A DNA stretch of 38,249 nucleotides from the NCBI GenBank assembly GCA_025603075.1, contig MU626443.1:1-38249 (forward strand). Reading direction: 5' to 3'. Shown piece after piece: positions 9,516-19,780 of the stretch. The translations under genes and the position numbers were made by a program. The notes below the pieces were generated by a model. It made no database searches, was not told the DNA's origin, and saw only the letters and a program-made list of their open reading frames with translations. This DNA is from Neoconidiobolus thromboides FSU 785. Its lineage: Eukaryota; Entomophthoromycota; Entomophthoromycetes; Entomophthorales; Neoconidiobolaceae. The number at the start of each line of letters is the position of its first letter. Position 1 is the first letter of the stretch.

Positions 9516-10467
9516 TTTTTCAAAAAATTTATTAAAAAAAGAATGACTGTTTTCTTTATATATTATTTATACTATCAACCTTAAATTATTAGATAAAAAA
9601 GCATTTGATTTAATAACCAATCAAGGTCATCTGCTTCTAGATTCACTATGGAGAAATAAAACATGATTCAATCCACATGATACTGATATTAATATCAAGT
9701 GAGCTTAAGTAATTTATGAAGTTATGAGTTTTTAATAAAATAAAGAATGTCAAATATCTTTAATTTCTTTACACAATAATACTATAAACTTATTATATTA
9801 TCTATTAAAAATACTACTGTGATATTATAAACATAAGTTTTTTATTCATATTATGCTTTTGTTTTATGCTTTTGTTTTATGCTTTAAAATAGGGTTTTTT
9901 TGTAAGATAACTTTATACACCTGATCCAAATCCAATTAATTGCAACTTTCCTTATTATTCCAATTTATATGTAAATTCACCTCATTTTAGACTAAAACAT
10001 AATATTTAATAATACTTCAAATAGTTATAAAATATTCAAACCTGAAACTCTATAAAGCAGTATTATGTAAGAAACTATTCACAGTTTATTTGTAATTTAA
10101 ATTATTTTTTATAACTATTTCTTTAAAACATGAAGTAAACTAACACCCGCAATAATCAATTCAATCTTAAATTACGTTTCTATAAATAAATTATCAAGAT
10201 AAGAAAAAATAATAAATTATATTTTATATAATAGTAGTAATATTAAGATAGTATAAAAAATTCGATTTAATTTGGTTAAATTAATAAATTATTCAACAAG
10301 TATTAATTATTATTCAAGCTATAATTGAATTTAATTATCAACAAATTAAGCTTAAAATTAGAAATTCGATAGAATAGCCCATATCATAAAATATTAGCAA
10401 TAATGATTAAAAAAATAATATTTTATTATTAAAAAAACTATAAACTGAAAAAACGACTTATAAGAGA
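9516..10467. other. Intergenic, no gene seen
   Basis: Very AT-rich spacer between the F-box start and the 3' end of the palmitoyltransferase gene. A triple TTATGCTTTTGTT-like repeat sits at about 9851-9885. No other element was recognised. Confidence 0.4.
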
Positions 10468-12956
10468 TTAACTAGTATTAATTTCCTGTAAAGGTACTTC
10501 TTGATAAGTATTTTGATTCTCACTAAACAATTTAGAATTTTCACTTGCACCCCAAAACTCAGCACAATTTCCAAATAGCCCTTTATCATATTTATTCTTA
10601 CTATTACCTCTTTGATTTCGGTTCTCTCCACTTTTAATAAAATATTTCATACATCCTTTACTTTGATTATGCTCATTATTTGTTATAACTTCTCCAGTAG
10701 CAAATGGTAAAGCTAATGCATATTTATCATGATTCAAACTTTCGTTTGTAGTTTGGTTTTTGGCAATAAGATATAATTGATAAAATAAAAGAATGACTAG
10801 CCAGGTAGCTTGAAATAATGCCCAAAGCATACCATAGCAAGTAAAACTATCAAATTGAAATTTGGCACATACTTCTTCCGTTAAAAAGCAAGTGATTTGT
10901 TCAGGTATATAAACATGTTCATTCATCAATAAGTATTGGAAGCCAATATATTCATAATAGCCTATGGCAACAAGCAATAAAATCAAAAACAATATAAACT
11001 GGCGATGATTGTTTGAGCCTATGCAATTGTATGTCCAGGGACAATGATGGTCAAATTTGAGCACACATTGGTCACAGAATTTACAATGCTTACTACGTGG
11101 TGGCCTGGAAACCTATAGAGGGGATTATTAAGAATAATTGTTAATTAATTAATTAAAACTTACAATACATGTTGTACAAAACTGACGGTTATTCAACATA
11201 TTTACTTTAGCAAGGTTACGTATGAACTAATTAAAGTCATTATTTATACATATGTAAAAATTAAACTAAACTAAACTTACTCCCGATTTATCACGAATAT
11301 ACCGATTTTTTTTAATCGACCCTGGATCTGATAATGTAGCATCAAAATAAAAATAAAGTGAAGCAGCAAAAGTACAAGAGAATACAAAATTGGTATAAAA
11401 AAATTCACTCAACGTTGGTTTCAATAAATTATTAAAATAATTTACAAACACAATTAAACAACTGGTCAGAAAGACACTAGCTAACATTGGTGTTTCATTC
11501 AATGATATTTTTGGTAAAGTAATACTCATAACGTATTGTAAAATTACTTTGAATATAAGGAATGATTCAATAAGAAAAAAAAGGATAGCGATAGCCCAAG
11601 GTAGAGTTATAAAGGTAAAGAAAAAGAGAGGCATAGCCAATAAGGGTAATATAATTAATAATTGTTTTGTCCTTTTAACTGATAAAGTAAAATGAAATTT
11701 ATCTAAAGTTTTAGCACTTCTATTCGCTAATTTTAATGCCAATTCCCAACCAACCGTAGTTTTTGAATTGTTAGCTATATCTTTTGGTGCTTTACCCTGA
11801 TCATCAGTCGCTTTTAAGTCACTACCGCTTAATATTAGTTCAGTAATAATTTCTCGACTACCTTTAACGACTGCCCAATGTAAAGGTGTAAACAAAGTTT
11901 GATCTCTTTTATGAACATCGGCCCCGTTTTTCAGTAAAATTTTCACAGCTGCTGGAAAACCTTGATAAGCTGCCCACATTAAAGGCGTATGTCCTTGTGC
12001 ATCTGGCTCATCAATTTCAATCTGAGTAAAACTAAGTGAGTAGATTAAACTAGGTAAATTAAATGAATGGATTGAAAGATGGACAATATTAAATCCTTGA
12101 GTATCTTTTAATGTGACATCCGCACCACTTTCGATTAAAATCACCATCATATCTAATAAGCCTTGTCGACATGCCCAATGTAATGGTGTAGCATTGAGAT
12201 CGCCACCTTGTATATTAATATCTGCCCCTTGATCTATTAAATATTTGGCGGCCTCAAGTCGATTATTAATACTTGCCCAATGTAAAGCACTTACTTTTCC
12301 TTCATCTAATTTCCAAACTAAACCTGGATCTTTCTCAATTAAATATTCTAATGCTACTTTATTTCCATTCTGGGCAGCTTGAAAGATCGTGATGTCATAG
12401 TCGTCAGGTAAGCCCATTGGCGTCCCTAATTATTAGTTACTTATTTCAAAAAGTAATATTTTTTACCTTTACTACTAGATTGAATAGGATCCTCAAATTC
12501 ACTAAAAACATTTTGTTTTGTTACTTGAGTAGTCGCTATATTATTTGAAAAAGATCTAGGCAATGGTGCTTTTAAATTACCATTGATTTTCTTTTCTTTT
12601 AATTTTGGTGATAATTTTGACCCTAATTTAGAACTTGATCTTATACTTTCTAATTTATTCCCCTTTTCTTTTTCTAGCTCTTTTGTTTCTTCAACCTCCA
12701 ACCCATCTTGATGGAAGTTTTCAAACTCATCTAACTCATTGTTTTCTACTTTTGCTTCTTTAATTGTTGATTCATCCTGGTGAAAATTTTCAAACTCTTC
12801 TAACTCGTTATCTTCTTGTTTAATGTCTTCTAAATCCTCTTCCTTTTCAATTAAATAATTAGTCTCTTCAACCTCATCAATTGGGGTCTCATTAATTTTA
12901 TGTTGCTCTTTTTGTATCTCTTTTGGTTTTAGAGGTTCAATTTCAGGATCCGTCAT
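10468..12956 (-). CDS. AKR1: Akr1-type ankyrin-repeat DHHC palmitoyltransferase, 780 aa, 4 exons
   Basis: Golgi/endosomal S-acyltransferase that palmitoylates cytoplasmic cysteines (yeast Akr1 acts on Yck1/Yck2). Exons: 12956-12467, 12425-11281, 11226-11164, 11112-10468. The first encodes a highly acidic Glu/Asp/Lys-rich cytosolic N-terminus (about 1-163) with a repeated E-F-E-N-F-H-Q-D unit. Exon 2 carries about six ankyrin repeats (about 173-385; motifs such as [15 protein letters not shown]) and the first membrane segments (about 415-480). The cysteine-rich domain is split over exons 3 and 4: C-T-T-C, then H-C-K-F-C-D-Q-C and D-H-H-C at 587-590, with more membrane segments after it. The junction of exons 1 and 2 (AAAG|GTAAAA ... 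AATTAG|GGACG) is in frame, so the acidic frame is part of this gene. The resulting length is close to yeast Akr1 (764). Here the motif is DHHC, not the DHYC of yeast Akr1. Confidence 0.92.
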
Positions 12957-13425
12957 TGTTTTGATTTAAGTTTATAAAAAAATTCGATGTTACTTTTTAA
13001 AATTTTATTTACTATAAATTCTTATTTTAAACGCGGGCTTATTATTTAGGGATTTGTTCTAGTGATTTGAATTTTTTACTTTTGCCAGTATTGTTTTTTT
13101 TTACCAATCAAACCTCGAAATTCTTTATTTTGTTAGGTAAAATTACAATTTTCTATTCAGAAGTTAAAGAATTTGAAATCATTGACATTTTTTAAATTTT
13201 GTAATAAAAGTTTACACAGTTGTTTCTAAATATAATGTAGCTCTGGTTCCATGTTCTTGCCATAAACGGTCCGTTTATTTCACGTTTATCAAATAGACCT
13301 ATTGACTCCTTTATTTTAAAAATCTAATAAAGCTGTTTTTTTATACGAGATATTAACGACTATCTGAACATTTTAAAGGTAGCTTTCTCAATATATAAAA
13401 ACTTTTTTCGTTTCAATTCGAAATT
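12957..13425. other. Intergenic, promoter side of the palmitoyltransferase
   Basis: AT-rich spacer up to the first MITE of the repeat nest. No gene or RNA was recognised. Confidence 0.4.
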
Positions 13426-13522
13426 TGGGGATGCATTTTTGTGTTTAAGAATTTTACTAGCAATTTTTAAATCAAATAGTACTTGAAAGATGGAAAAAGA
13501 TGAAGCCAAAAAAACATCCCCA
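13426..13522 (-). mobile_element. MITE, TGGGGATG family
   Basis: Reverse-oriented full copy, TGGGGATGCA to AACATCCCCA. The flanking dinucleotides are TT on both sides, so this copy does not sit in TA. Confidence 0.85.
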
Positions 13523-13828
13523 TTTATTTGTTATTTACACTAAAACCTTCCAACTTCAACTTACATATTAATATTGTTTTACGTTTTAGGCTTTTGTTTA
13601 CTTTTTGGTTAGTTTAATTTAAAATAAATAAAGAGCACCTATGTTTTTTATAATAAACTTTTAAAAAAATGTTCCTTTTTTTTGAAAGGATAATCAATTT
13701 ACAAAAACAATTCTTTTAAAATAATGCCAAAGTACCAAGTGCTTCATTAGCTTAAATAAAAACTGACTTAAGTGAAAGTGAACTTAATGAACGGAGTCAT
13801 TACTCAAAAGAATCTAGTAAAATAGAAA

Positions 13829-13927
13829 TGGGGATGTGTTTTTTTGTTTAAGAATTTTATTATGACCTTTCCACTCAAATAGCGCTTAAAAAATGGAAAA
13901 ATAATGAAACTAAAAAAAACAGCCCCA
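13829..13927 (-). mobile_element. MITE, TGGGGATG family
   Basis: Reverse-oriented full copy, TGGGGATGTG to AACAGCCCCA. The flanking dinucleotides are AA on both sides. Confidence 0.85.
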
Positions 13928-14259
13928 AATTATACTTAATAATTAACTATTTCAGAAAAAATAAAATAGACAAAATAAAATACATTTCACTTCTGTTATT
14001 TAATAGCTTTTTATATAATAAAAAAGCAATTAGATTTAAAAAAAGGTCAATTTAATTAAACCAAAATAAAAGACAATAATAGTTTTTAAAGTTAGTCTAT
14101 AAACTTACAAAAAGAACAAAAGATTTAAAAGCTATAAAAAAGATAGTAAAATTATACAATACCAGTAAAGGAAGTAATTGAAAAAAATACTAAATAGAAA
14201 TTAGAAAAAAAAAATTCTATAAAATGCTATTTTATCAACTTCATAATAAGTTATACTGT

Positions 14260-14723
14260 TGTGAAATCTGGTGCTCAGGGTTTGGAGTCAAGAACAGCTA
14301 TTGCTGGGTTGACTACACTATAAGTCGAAAGGTCTTAGTTTATGTGACTAAGATAGACTTGGATTATGAGGAATAGCACGTAATAGGTTACAAGCTATAT
14401 AAGACAAATAGAATAGACAATACTAATGTAAAACCTATGTAAAATACTATTGAGAAAACTTAGTGGCTTTATTAAATGTTCGAGATATCAGGGAATAATT
14501 CAGTCAAAAAGCCTCGAACTACTATACTCTGTAAACTCTTTTATACTCTGAAAAGTATAAATATCAAAATGAGAAGATAATATTCTTTTGGATGAAGCTA
14601 GAAATTCTCATAACAAATCAAAATAAGAACATGGGATTGATTTCCTCTAAACTCGAGAACACAACAGCTTAGGCGATTGCTATGTTATAATTAACCATGC
14701 GACTGACAAAGCGATATTTCACA
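14260..14723 (+). mobile_element. Solo-LTR-like element, intact copy, 464 bp
   Basis: Starts TGTGAAATCT and ends ATATTTCACA, a short TG...CA inverted terminus as in LTRs. It is flanked by CTGT on both sides (14256-14259 and 14724-14727; 5 bp ACTGT if the final A is counted outside). A TATA-like box (CTATATAAG) sits near 14395. A second and a third copy lie at 15586 and 37901. No gag-pol reading frame lies between the copies, so these are solo LTRs or a non-autonomous element with similar ends. The third copy is nearly identical over 349 bp, so activity was recent. Confidence 0.75.
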
Positions 14724-14869
14724 CTGTATTAATTATTCAAATCATATATATAAATAATTGCACCTTTATAATCAAATTAAGTATAGTTTATATAAGGATA
14801 TTTAAACTAATTCCAGAATTTGTTTAAAAATTAATAAATAACATTATCATCAATTATAACTTGAGTATA

Positions 14870-14964
14870 TGGGGATGTTTTTTTTGATTTCATTACCTTT
14901 GCCATTTTTTAGGCACTTTTGAGCAGAAAGATTGTTAGTAAAATTTTTAAAAGATACACCCCCA
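14870..14964 (+). mobile_element. MITE, TGGGGATG family
   Basis: Forward copy, TGGGGATGTT to TACACCCCCA, flanked by TA on both sides. Confidence 0.85.
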
Positions 14965-15019
14965 TATTTTTTTGGTAAATGTAAAAGTTTTAGATTTAAT
15001 ATAAATAGAAAATAATATA

Positions 15020-15119
15020 AGAGGATTTTTTTTTAGCTTCATTACTTTTTCCATCTTTTAAATGCTATTTGAACAGAAAAGTTGTTGGTAAAATCCTTAA
15101 ACACAGAAATACATCCCCA
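15020..15119 (+). mobile_element. MITE, left end eroded
   Basis: Forward copy. The left terminus has decayed (AGAGGATTTT) while the right end is intact (AATACATCCCCA). The interior matches the family throughout. Confidence 0.75.
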
Positions 15120-15198
15120 TAATTATTTAAAAATAATTAATAATAATAAAATATTAACATAACTTATTGTTAAAAATGAGTAAATTAAAATTATTATC

Positions 15199-15250
15199 AA
15201 CATTTGTTTAATAAAAATAATAAAAATAATAAAAATAATAAAAATAGTAA
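15199..15250. repeat. Short AT-rich tandem repeat (AAAAATAATA-like)
   Basis: About five near-perfect 10-bp units between two MITE copies. Ordinary microsatellite-like slippage sequence. Confidence 0.6.
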
Positions 15251-15278
15251 AAATAATAAATATTTATCAAACAGTATA

Positions 15279-15379
15279 TGGGGATGTTTTTTTTGGCTTC
15301 ATTATTTTTTCCATTTTTTAAGCACTATTTGAGTGGAAAATTTGTTAGTAAAATTCTTAAATACAAAAATACATCCCCA
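15279..15379 (+). mobile_element. MITE, TGGGGATG family
   Basis: Forward full copy, TGGGGATGTT to TACATCCCCA, in TA. It is directly followed by an inverted copy that shares the TA. Confidence 0.88.
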
Positions 15380-15381
15380 TA

Positions 15382-15488
15382 TGATGATGTATTTAAGAAT
15401 TTAAGGATTTAAGGATTTCATTAACAATTTTTCCACTCAAATAGTGCTTAAAAGATCGAAAAAGTAATAAACCCAAAAAAAAAATACT
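15382..15488 (-). mobile_element. MITE, inverted neighbour copy, right end eroded
   Basis: Reverse copy starting TGATGATGTA. It has a small internal duplication (ATTTAAGG repeated) and a decayed far end. With the previous copy it makes an imperfect ~100-bp inverted repeat. Confidence 0.75.
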
Positions 15489-15585
15489 TATATTAAATAA
15501 AAAATAAAAAAAATGACGTATAATAAATAATTTAATACTTTAGAAGATAAGAAAGTAGCTAAGTTAATATCTTTTAAATGTATGG

Positions 15586-16142
15586 TGTGAAATCTGGTGC
15601 TTAGTGATAGGAGTTAAAAGCAGCCTTTCCTTGATTGACTAGCCGTAAGTCGAAAGATCTTGGTTTATGTGACTAAGATAGACTTGAATTATGAACAATA
15701 GCACATAATATGGGAGTGTTTTTTTTGACTTCATTATTTTTTCCATTTTTTAAGCACTATTTAAGCGGAAAATTTGTTAGTAAAATTCTTAAACACAAAA
15801 ATACATCCCCATATGCTACAAACTATATAAGGCAAATAGAATAGACAATACTATTGTAAAATCTACGTAAAATACTATCAGAAGAGTTTATTGACTTTAT
15901 TAAAGATACGTTATCAGAAAATAATTCAACTAAAAAGCCTCGAATTACTATATTCTAAAATCTCTTTCATACTCCAACAAGTATGGGTATCAAAATCGGG
16001 AAGTAATGTCCTCCGGAATTAAATGGCAGAAATTCTCATAGAAAATAAGAATAAAAGTAAAAATAAAAATAAAAATGAAAATAAACTTGGGATTGATTGT
16101 TATGTTATAATCAATCACAGAGCCGAAAAGTGATATTTCACA
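15586..16142 (+). mobile_element. Solo-LTR-like element carrying a nested MITE
   Basis: The same element as at 14260, with TGTGAAATCT at the left and ATATTTCACA at the right. It is more diverged than the other two copies and is interrupted by a MITE at 15711-15811. Without the insert it is about 454 bp. No matching target duplication is visible in the flanks, consistent with greater age or recombination. Confidence 0.75.
15711..15811 (+). mobile_element. MITE inserted inside a solo LTR
   Basis: Forward full copy, TGGGAGTGTT to TACATCCCCA. Comparison with the uninterrupted LTR (GTAATAGGTTAC near 14385) shows a clean insertion with duplication of TA on both sides. This fixes the element ends and the order of events. 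Confidence 0.92.
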
Positions 16143-16469
16143 ATACTAAGTAATTTTAAAAACAGCAAGAAAAACAGACTTTATAATATATAGTTTGTAA
16201 TTAAAAAGAACTTATTTGAAGATAAAATAAATATAGAGATAAAAAATAAAGAAAGGTTAGAAAAATATTTTAATAAAAAAATTATATAAATCATATATTA
16301 ATACTTAAGAAAGCATAACTATTAAAATAAAAAATTAAATAATAAAAATTGCATAATGATTTTAAATTCTAAACAAAATATAGAAATAAAAACAAGGCTA
16401 AGTTTGGCAAATTTAAATTACTATAATAAATAGGCTATCAGTATTAAGATTCAGCATTTCATAGTTAAA

Positions 16470-16567
16470 TAGGGCTGTTTTTTTGGTTTCATTACTTTCC
16501 CATTTTTTAAGTGCTATTTGAATGGAAAGATTGTAGTAGAATTCTTGGACAAAAAAATACATCCCCA
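16470..16567 (+). mobile_element. MITE, TGGGGATG family
   Basis: Forward copy, TAGGGCTGTT to TACATCCCCA, with AA on both flanks. Confidence 0.8.
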
Positions 16568-16634
16568 AATAATAAAACGACAAGCAAAATTTATTTTATT
16601 ATTTATCTAAAATATTAAACTATGATTTAGCATA

Positions 16635-16735
16635 TGAGGATTTTTTTTTTGGTTTCATTATTTTTTCCATTTTTTGAGCGCTATTTGAGCGGAAAATTTA
16701 TTAGCAAAATTCTTAAACAAAAAAATACATCGTCA
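16635..16735 (+). mobile_element. MITE, first of a tandem pair
   Basis: Forward copy with diverged termini (TGAGGATT ... CATCGTCA), in TA. The next copy begins right after a single shared TA. Confidence 0.8.
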
Positions 16736-16737
16736 TA

Positions 16738-16837
16738 TGGAGATTTTTTTTTGGTTTCACCACGTTTTTCATTTTTAAAGCGCTATTTAAGTGGAAAAGT
16801 TGCTAGTAAAATCCTTAAACAAAGAAATACATCCCCA
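16738..16837 (+). mobile_element. MITE, second of a tandem pair
   Basis: Forward copy, TGGAGATTTT to TACATCCCCA, with TA on both sides. The pair together creates a 70-codon open frame at 16634-16846 that is not a gene. Confidence 0.82.
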
Positions 16838-16875
16838 TATGTATGATTTTATTAATAGTTCTTGTACCAGGATAA

Positions 16876-17046
16876 GTGCAGAGTCAAAGAGCATCTTATA
16901 TAAGGAATTTCTTGAAAAAAAGACCAAAAAAAGGAATTGCAGATGAATTAGGCATTAAACCTAATTATAAAAGGCAACTAGTATTCAAAGAAAACGAAAG
17001 AAAAGAAAAGACTTATCGAGACATGTATTTAGGGGGAAGAAATTAG
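16876..17046 (+). pseudogene. Protein-like relic, 56 codons, unrecognised
   Basis: An open stretch without a start codon encodes a basic, soluble-looking peptide (S-Q-R-A-S-Y-I-R-N-F-L-K-K-R-P, then G-I-A-D-E-L-G-I-K-P) and ends in TAG. Residue use is unlike random AT-rich DNA. It follows the MITE pair. It may be a fragment of a transposon protein or of a dead gene; no family is recognised. Confidence 0.3.
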
Positions 17047-17755
17047 CAAAAAGGAAAGGGAAAAATCCATCAAAAGAAAAATAAATATTTTTATACCATT
17101 ATTTTATTCATTTTAACAACTAAATTTGCATATTAAACAATATATTTTTTATTGCTTATAAATTTTTATTCAAGTTTACTCTGTTTTGTATCAACAGGTA
17201 AGTTTATTTTTATTGTTATGGTTTACAGCCACAGTAACTCTACTCTGAGTAATTTGCAATAGTTTTTAGAGTCAGATACTTGTTTGCTTAGCTTTTTTTA
17301 ATGCGTACTCTTAATGCTTTAGTATGATTTTAGTAAAATTTTATCCCTAAATAAATAGTTAATTGAGTTGTAATAAAGTTGAAGCAGCTATGTGAGTTTT
17401 TTTCATAATTCTACTGAAGTTACATCATTTACTCAATCTTTAAGTGATGTGTTTGATATCTCTTTCCTAAAAGGTTTCGAGAGATAATAAGTAAACTAAT
17501 TAAAACATGCTATTTAACAGGTTTTCATATATAGTTTAGATTCTACTAGTTTATCTAAAGTATTTGCTAAACAAGTAGTAAAGATAGTAGTAAAAAATAG
17601 AATGAAAGATTTAATTAATCAAGGTATCAAAATACAACCAAAGAAGGAAAAAAAAGCCAGGCATTTTATTTATAAATAACAGTAAACATGAAAAATAAAA
17701 CAAATACAATGATATTTTTAAACTTAAAATTTATTTATATAAAATTAAAATTTAT
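17047..17755 (+). other. Repeat-nest edge with a second weak relic
   Basis: No intact gene. A coding-like stretch at about 17522-17683 follows a good acceptor-like site (TTTAACAG). It reads V-F-I-Y-S-L-D-S-T-S-L-S-K and ends in a Lys-rich tail with TAA. Upstream, 17414-17486 reads E-V-T-S-F-T-Q-S-L-S-D-V-F in another frame. They might be exons of a decayed gene, but no model closes. Confidence 0.25.
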
Positions 17756-19780
17756 TTATTCATCATCTTGTTCAATGATTTTAGATTGATTCATAGATTG
17801 ATTCATAGACTGATTCATAGACTGATTCATGGATTCATTCATAGACTTGTCTAAATTGATTTTAGAAGCGTTAGCATTCATGGATGCTTTTGATATGAAA
17901 GATTCATCAAATTTACTTTCATTATTTTTTTCGTCATCATCTGGACTAGAGATATCTTCTTTCTTATTTTGTTGAGTAGCATTATGGATATCATCATGTA
18001 ACTACAAAAAATATGTTAGTATAATAATATTAGCTAAATTAAATTAAACTTACTTGTGGTGCTGGGAAAAGGAAACTAATAGTAGTATATAGTATTAACC
18101 AAATAAAAAAGAGAACTATTAAAGAAAGTCCAAATGCCTTGGGTTTCTTGTACACTGCTTCTCCAATGTCTTCCCTTTGAGCTAATACAATAAACTCAGT
18201 TAATTCTTCCAAGACTAATTTGTATATTCTATCAAATGACCAAGCAGCATTAGTACTCTATTAAATGAATATATTAATAAATAATTTATTAATTCAATAA
18301 TATTATAACTTACTGTTTCTTTGTTAGTTGGTTTAACATCTTCTTTCAAAGATTCATAATCTTTCTTTAATTTCCAAGTTTGTTTAGCAATTTCATTTGC
18401 TTCTTTAATAGAATGCCCCAAATAAATATTATCAAATAAAATGTCATTTTGCATTGTCCATAATTCAAAACCAATAGCACCAACCTTATTAAACTTTGAT
18501 GGCTTTAAATCTTCGTAATAATCTGGATTTGTGATTTTTTTTGGCTTCCATTCTCCTTTGTATTTTGGATTTTTAATCTGTGGTCTGATCCATAAACCTC
18601 TGAAGTCTGGATTTGGAATGATAGGTGGTTTCCATTCTCCACAACCTGAAACTTTTTCACACTTTGGATTTGGAATTGAAGGTGGGATAAAATCACCATC
18701 TTCTTCGTCATTCCAGTCTTCTGGTTTGGATGCATTAAGGTCAGGCACATACAAAGGCTCATCTACCAACCAATCTTCTGGCTTTACTGCTTTTGGATCA
18801 GGGATGGACTCGGGTGCTGACTCATCCCAATCTTCTGGTTTAACTGCATCTACATCTGGAATATATTCTTCATCTTCCCAATCTTCTGGCTTTTTGTCAT
18901 CCTTATCGTCGATTTCTTTTTCTGGATTTACAGAAGGTGAAAAGTTTTCTAAAAGAGATCCCTTTTTAACTGACTCTTGATCTGTTAAAATTTCGAATGT
19001 ATTATCAGGACTAAAATAATAGAAATTAGTAATAGCTATAGAAACAATGATATAATGCTTACTTGACAATTAATGTATAAAGTACTGTGAACTTGGAAGT
19101 ATATTTAGCAAATGGTGGATCAATTAAATGCTTCTCTTCATATTGTTTTGTAATTGGATTTAAGTGACGGAAGATAAAATGAACTTTGTTAGATGATCCA
19201 CAACGATCTGGGCCAAACATAATAGTATAAGGTGTTTTATCATCAAACTTGCTGGGTTCAAACTTAGAATCGTAAGTTAACAACTTAAGGTAAGCACCAC
19301 CACACTCTAAGCCATCTTGCATCTTTACTTCATATTGAAGTACGAGAGGTTCATCCAAAAACTCAATAGGTTTAGGCAAAAGAGTTGAAATAGCATGATG
19401 CTTTGCTTTATCTTTTAAAACTAAACCAACATCTCCTTTAAAGGCTCCATTTTTAATAGGCTCTTCTAAGCTCCATACGCCATTATAGGCCATCTCTTCT
19501 TGTGCTTCGCCCTTTTCATTTTTGACTACTTTTATAGCTTCACTTTTGACCCAGCGATCATTGAAGCTTGCTTTGCTAAATTGCTCTAAAAATGGCGGAG
19601 TAAAGTCAGCTTTAAATGGCTATTAATACAAAAATTAGTGTTTAAATTGTTGAGCGAATAAGAAGTTACTTTAAAACTAGGTAATTGTTCTTCGGCAATT
19701 TTATTTTCTTCTTTTACGTCTTCATTACTTGCTATTAAGCCGATGCTATAAGCTAACCATAATAACGAAACTTGCTTCAT
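17756..19780 (-). CDS. Calnexin, ER lectin chaperone, 604 aa, 5 exons
   Basis: Membrane-bound ER chaperone that holds monoglucosylated glycoproteins during folding. Exons: 19780-19670, 19619-19063, 19010-18314, 18257-18054, 18001-17756. The signal peptide is about 1-18 ([18 protein letters not shown]). The lectin domain shows [11 protein letters not shown] and G-P-D-R-C-G with its Cys pair. The P-domain arm (about 260-390) has four K-P-E-D-W units (near 263, 280, 299, 318), a Cys pair at 340/346 in [10 protein letters not shown], and three G-x-W-(K/R)-P type-2 units. One membrane span lies at about 496-519. The cytosolic tail (about 85 residues) is acidic and contains a run of M-N-(E/Q)-S tetrapeptides, then ends in D-D-E. 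The start is set by the signal peptide; an earlier in-frame ATG exists but would bury it. The length is near fungal calnexins. Confidence 0.95.
17776..17850 (-). repeat. 12-bp coding tandem repeat, M-N-Q-S units of calnexin tail
   Basis: About five units of 12 bp (ATGAATCAGTCT-like on the reverse strand) encode consecutive M-N-E/Q-S tetrapeptides inside the last calnexin exon. The period keeps the reading frame, so the unit number can vary without damage. Confidence 0.8.

Noticed and set aside
12441-12956. Separate acidic 171-residue gene
   Set aside because: An intron with good donor, branch and acceptor joins it in frame to the ankyrin exon of the Akr1-type gene.
14260-16142. Complete LTR retrotransposon between the two LTR-like copies
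   Set aside because: The intervening ~860 bp holds only MITEs and AT-rich spacer, with no gag, protease, reverse transcriptase or integrase motifs and no primer-binding site I could recognise.
16634-16846. 70-codon open frame on the forward strand
   Set aside because: It is generated entirely by two tandem MITE copies; the two halves of the peptide are repeats of one another.
18531-18980. 149-codon forward frame with F-G-F-H-S-P and S-S-G repeats
   Set aside because: Antisense of the calnexin P-domain repeats; the true gene has five exons with full motif support.
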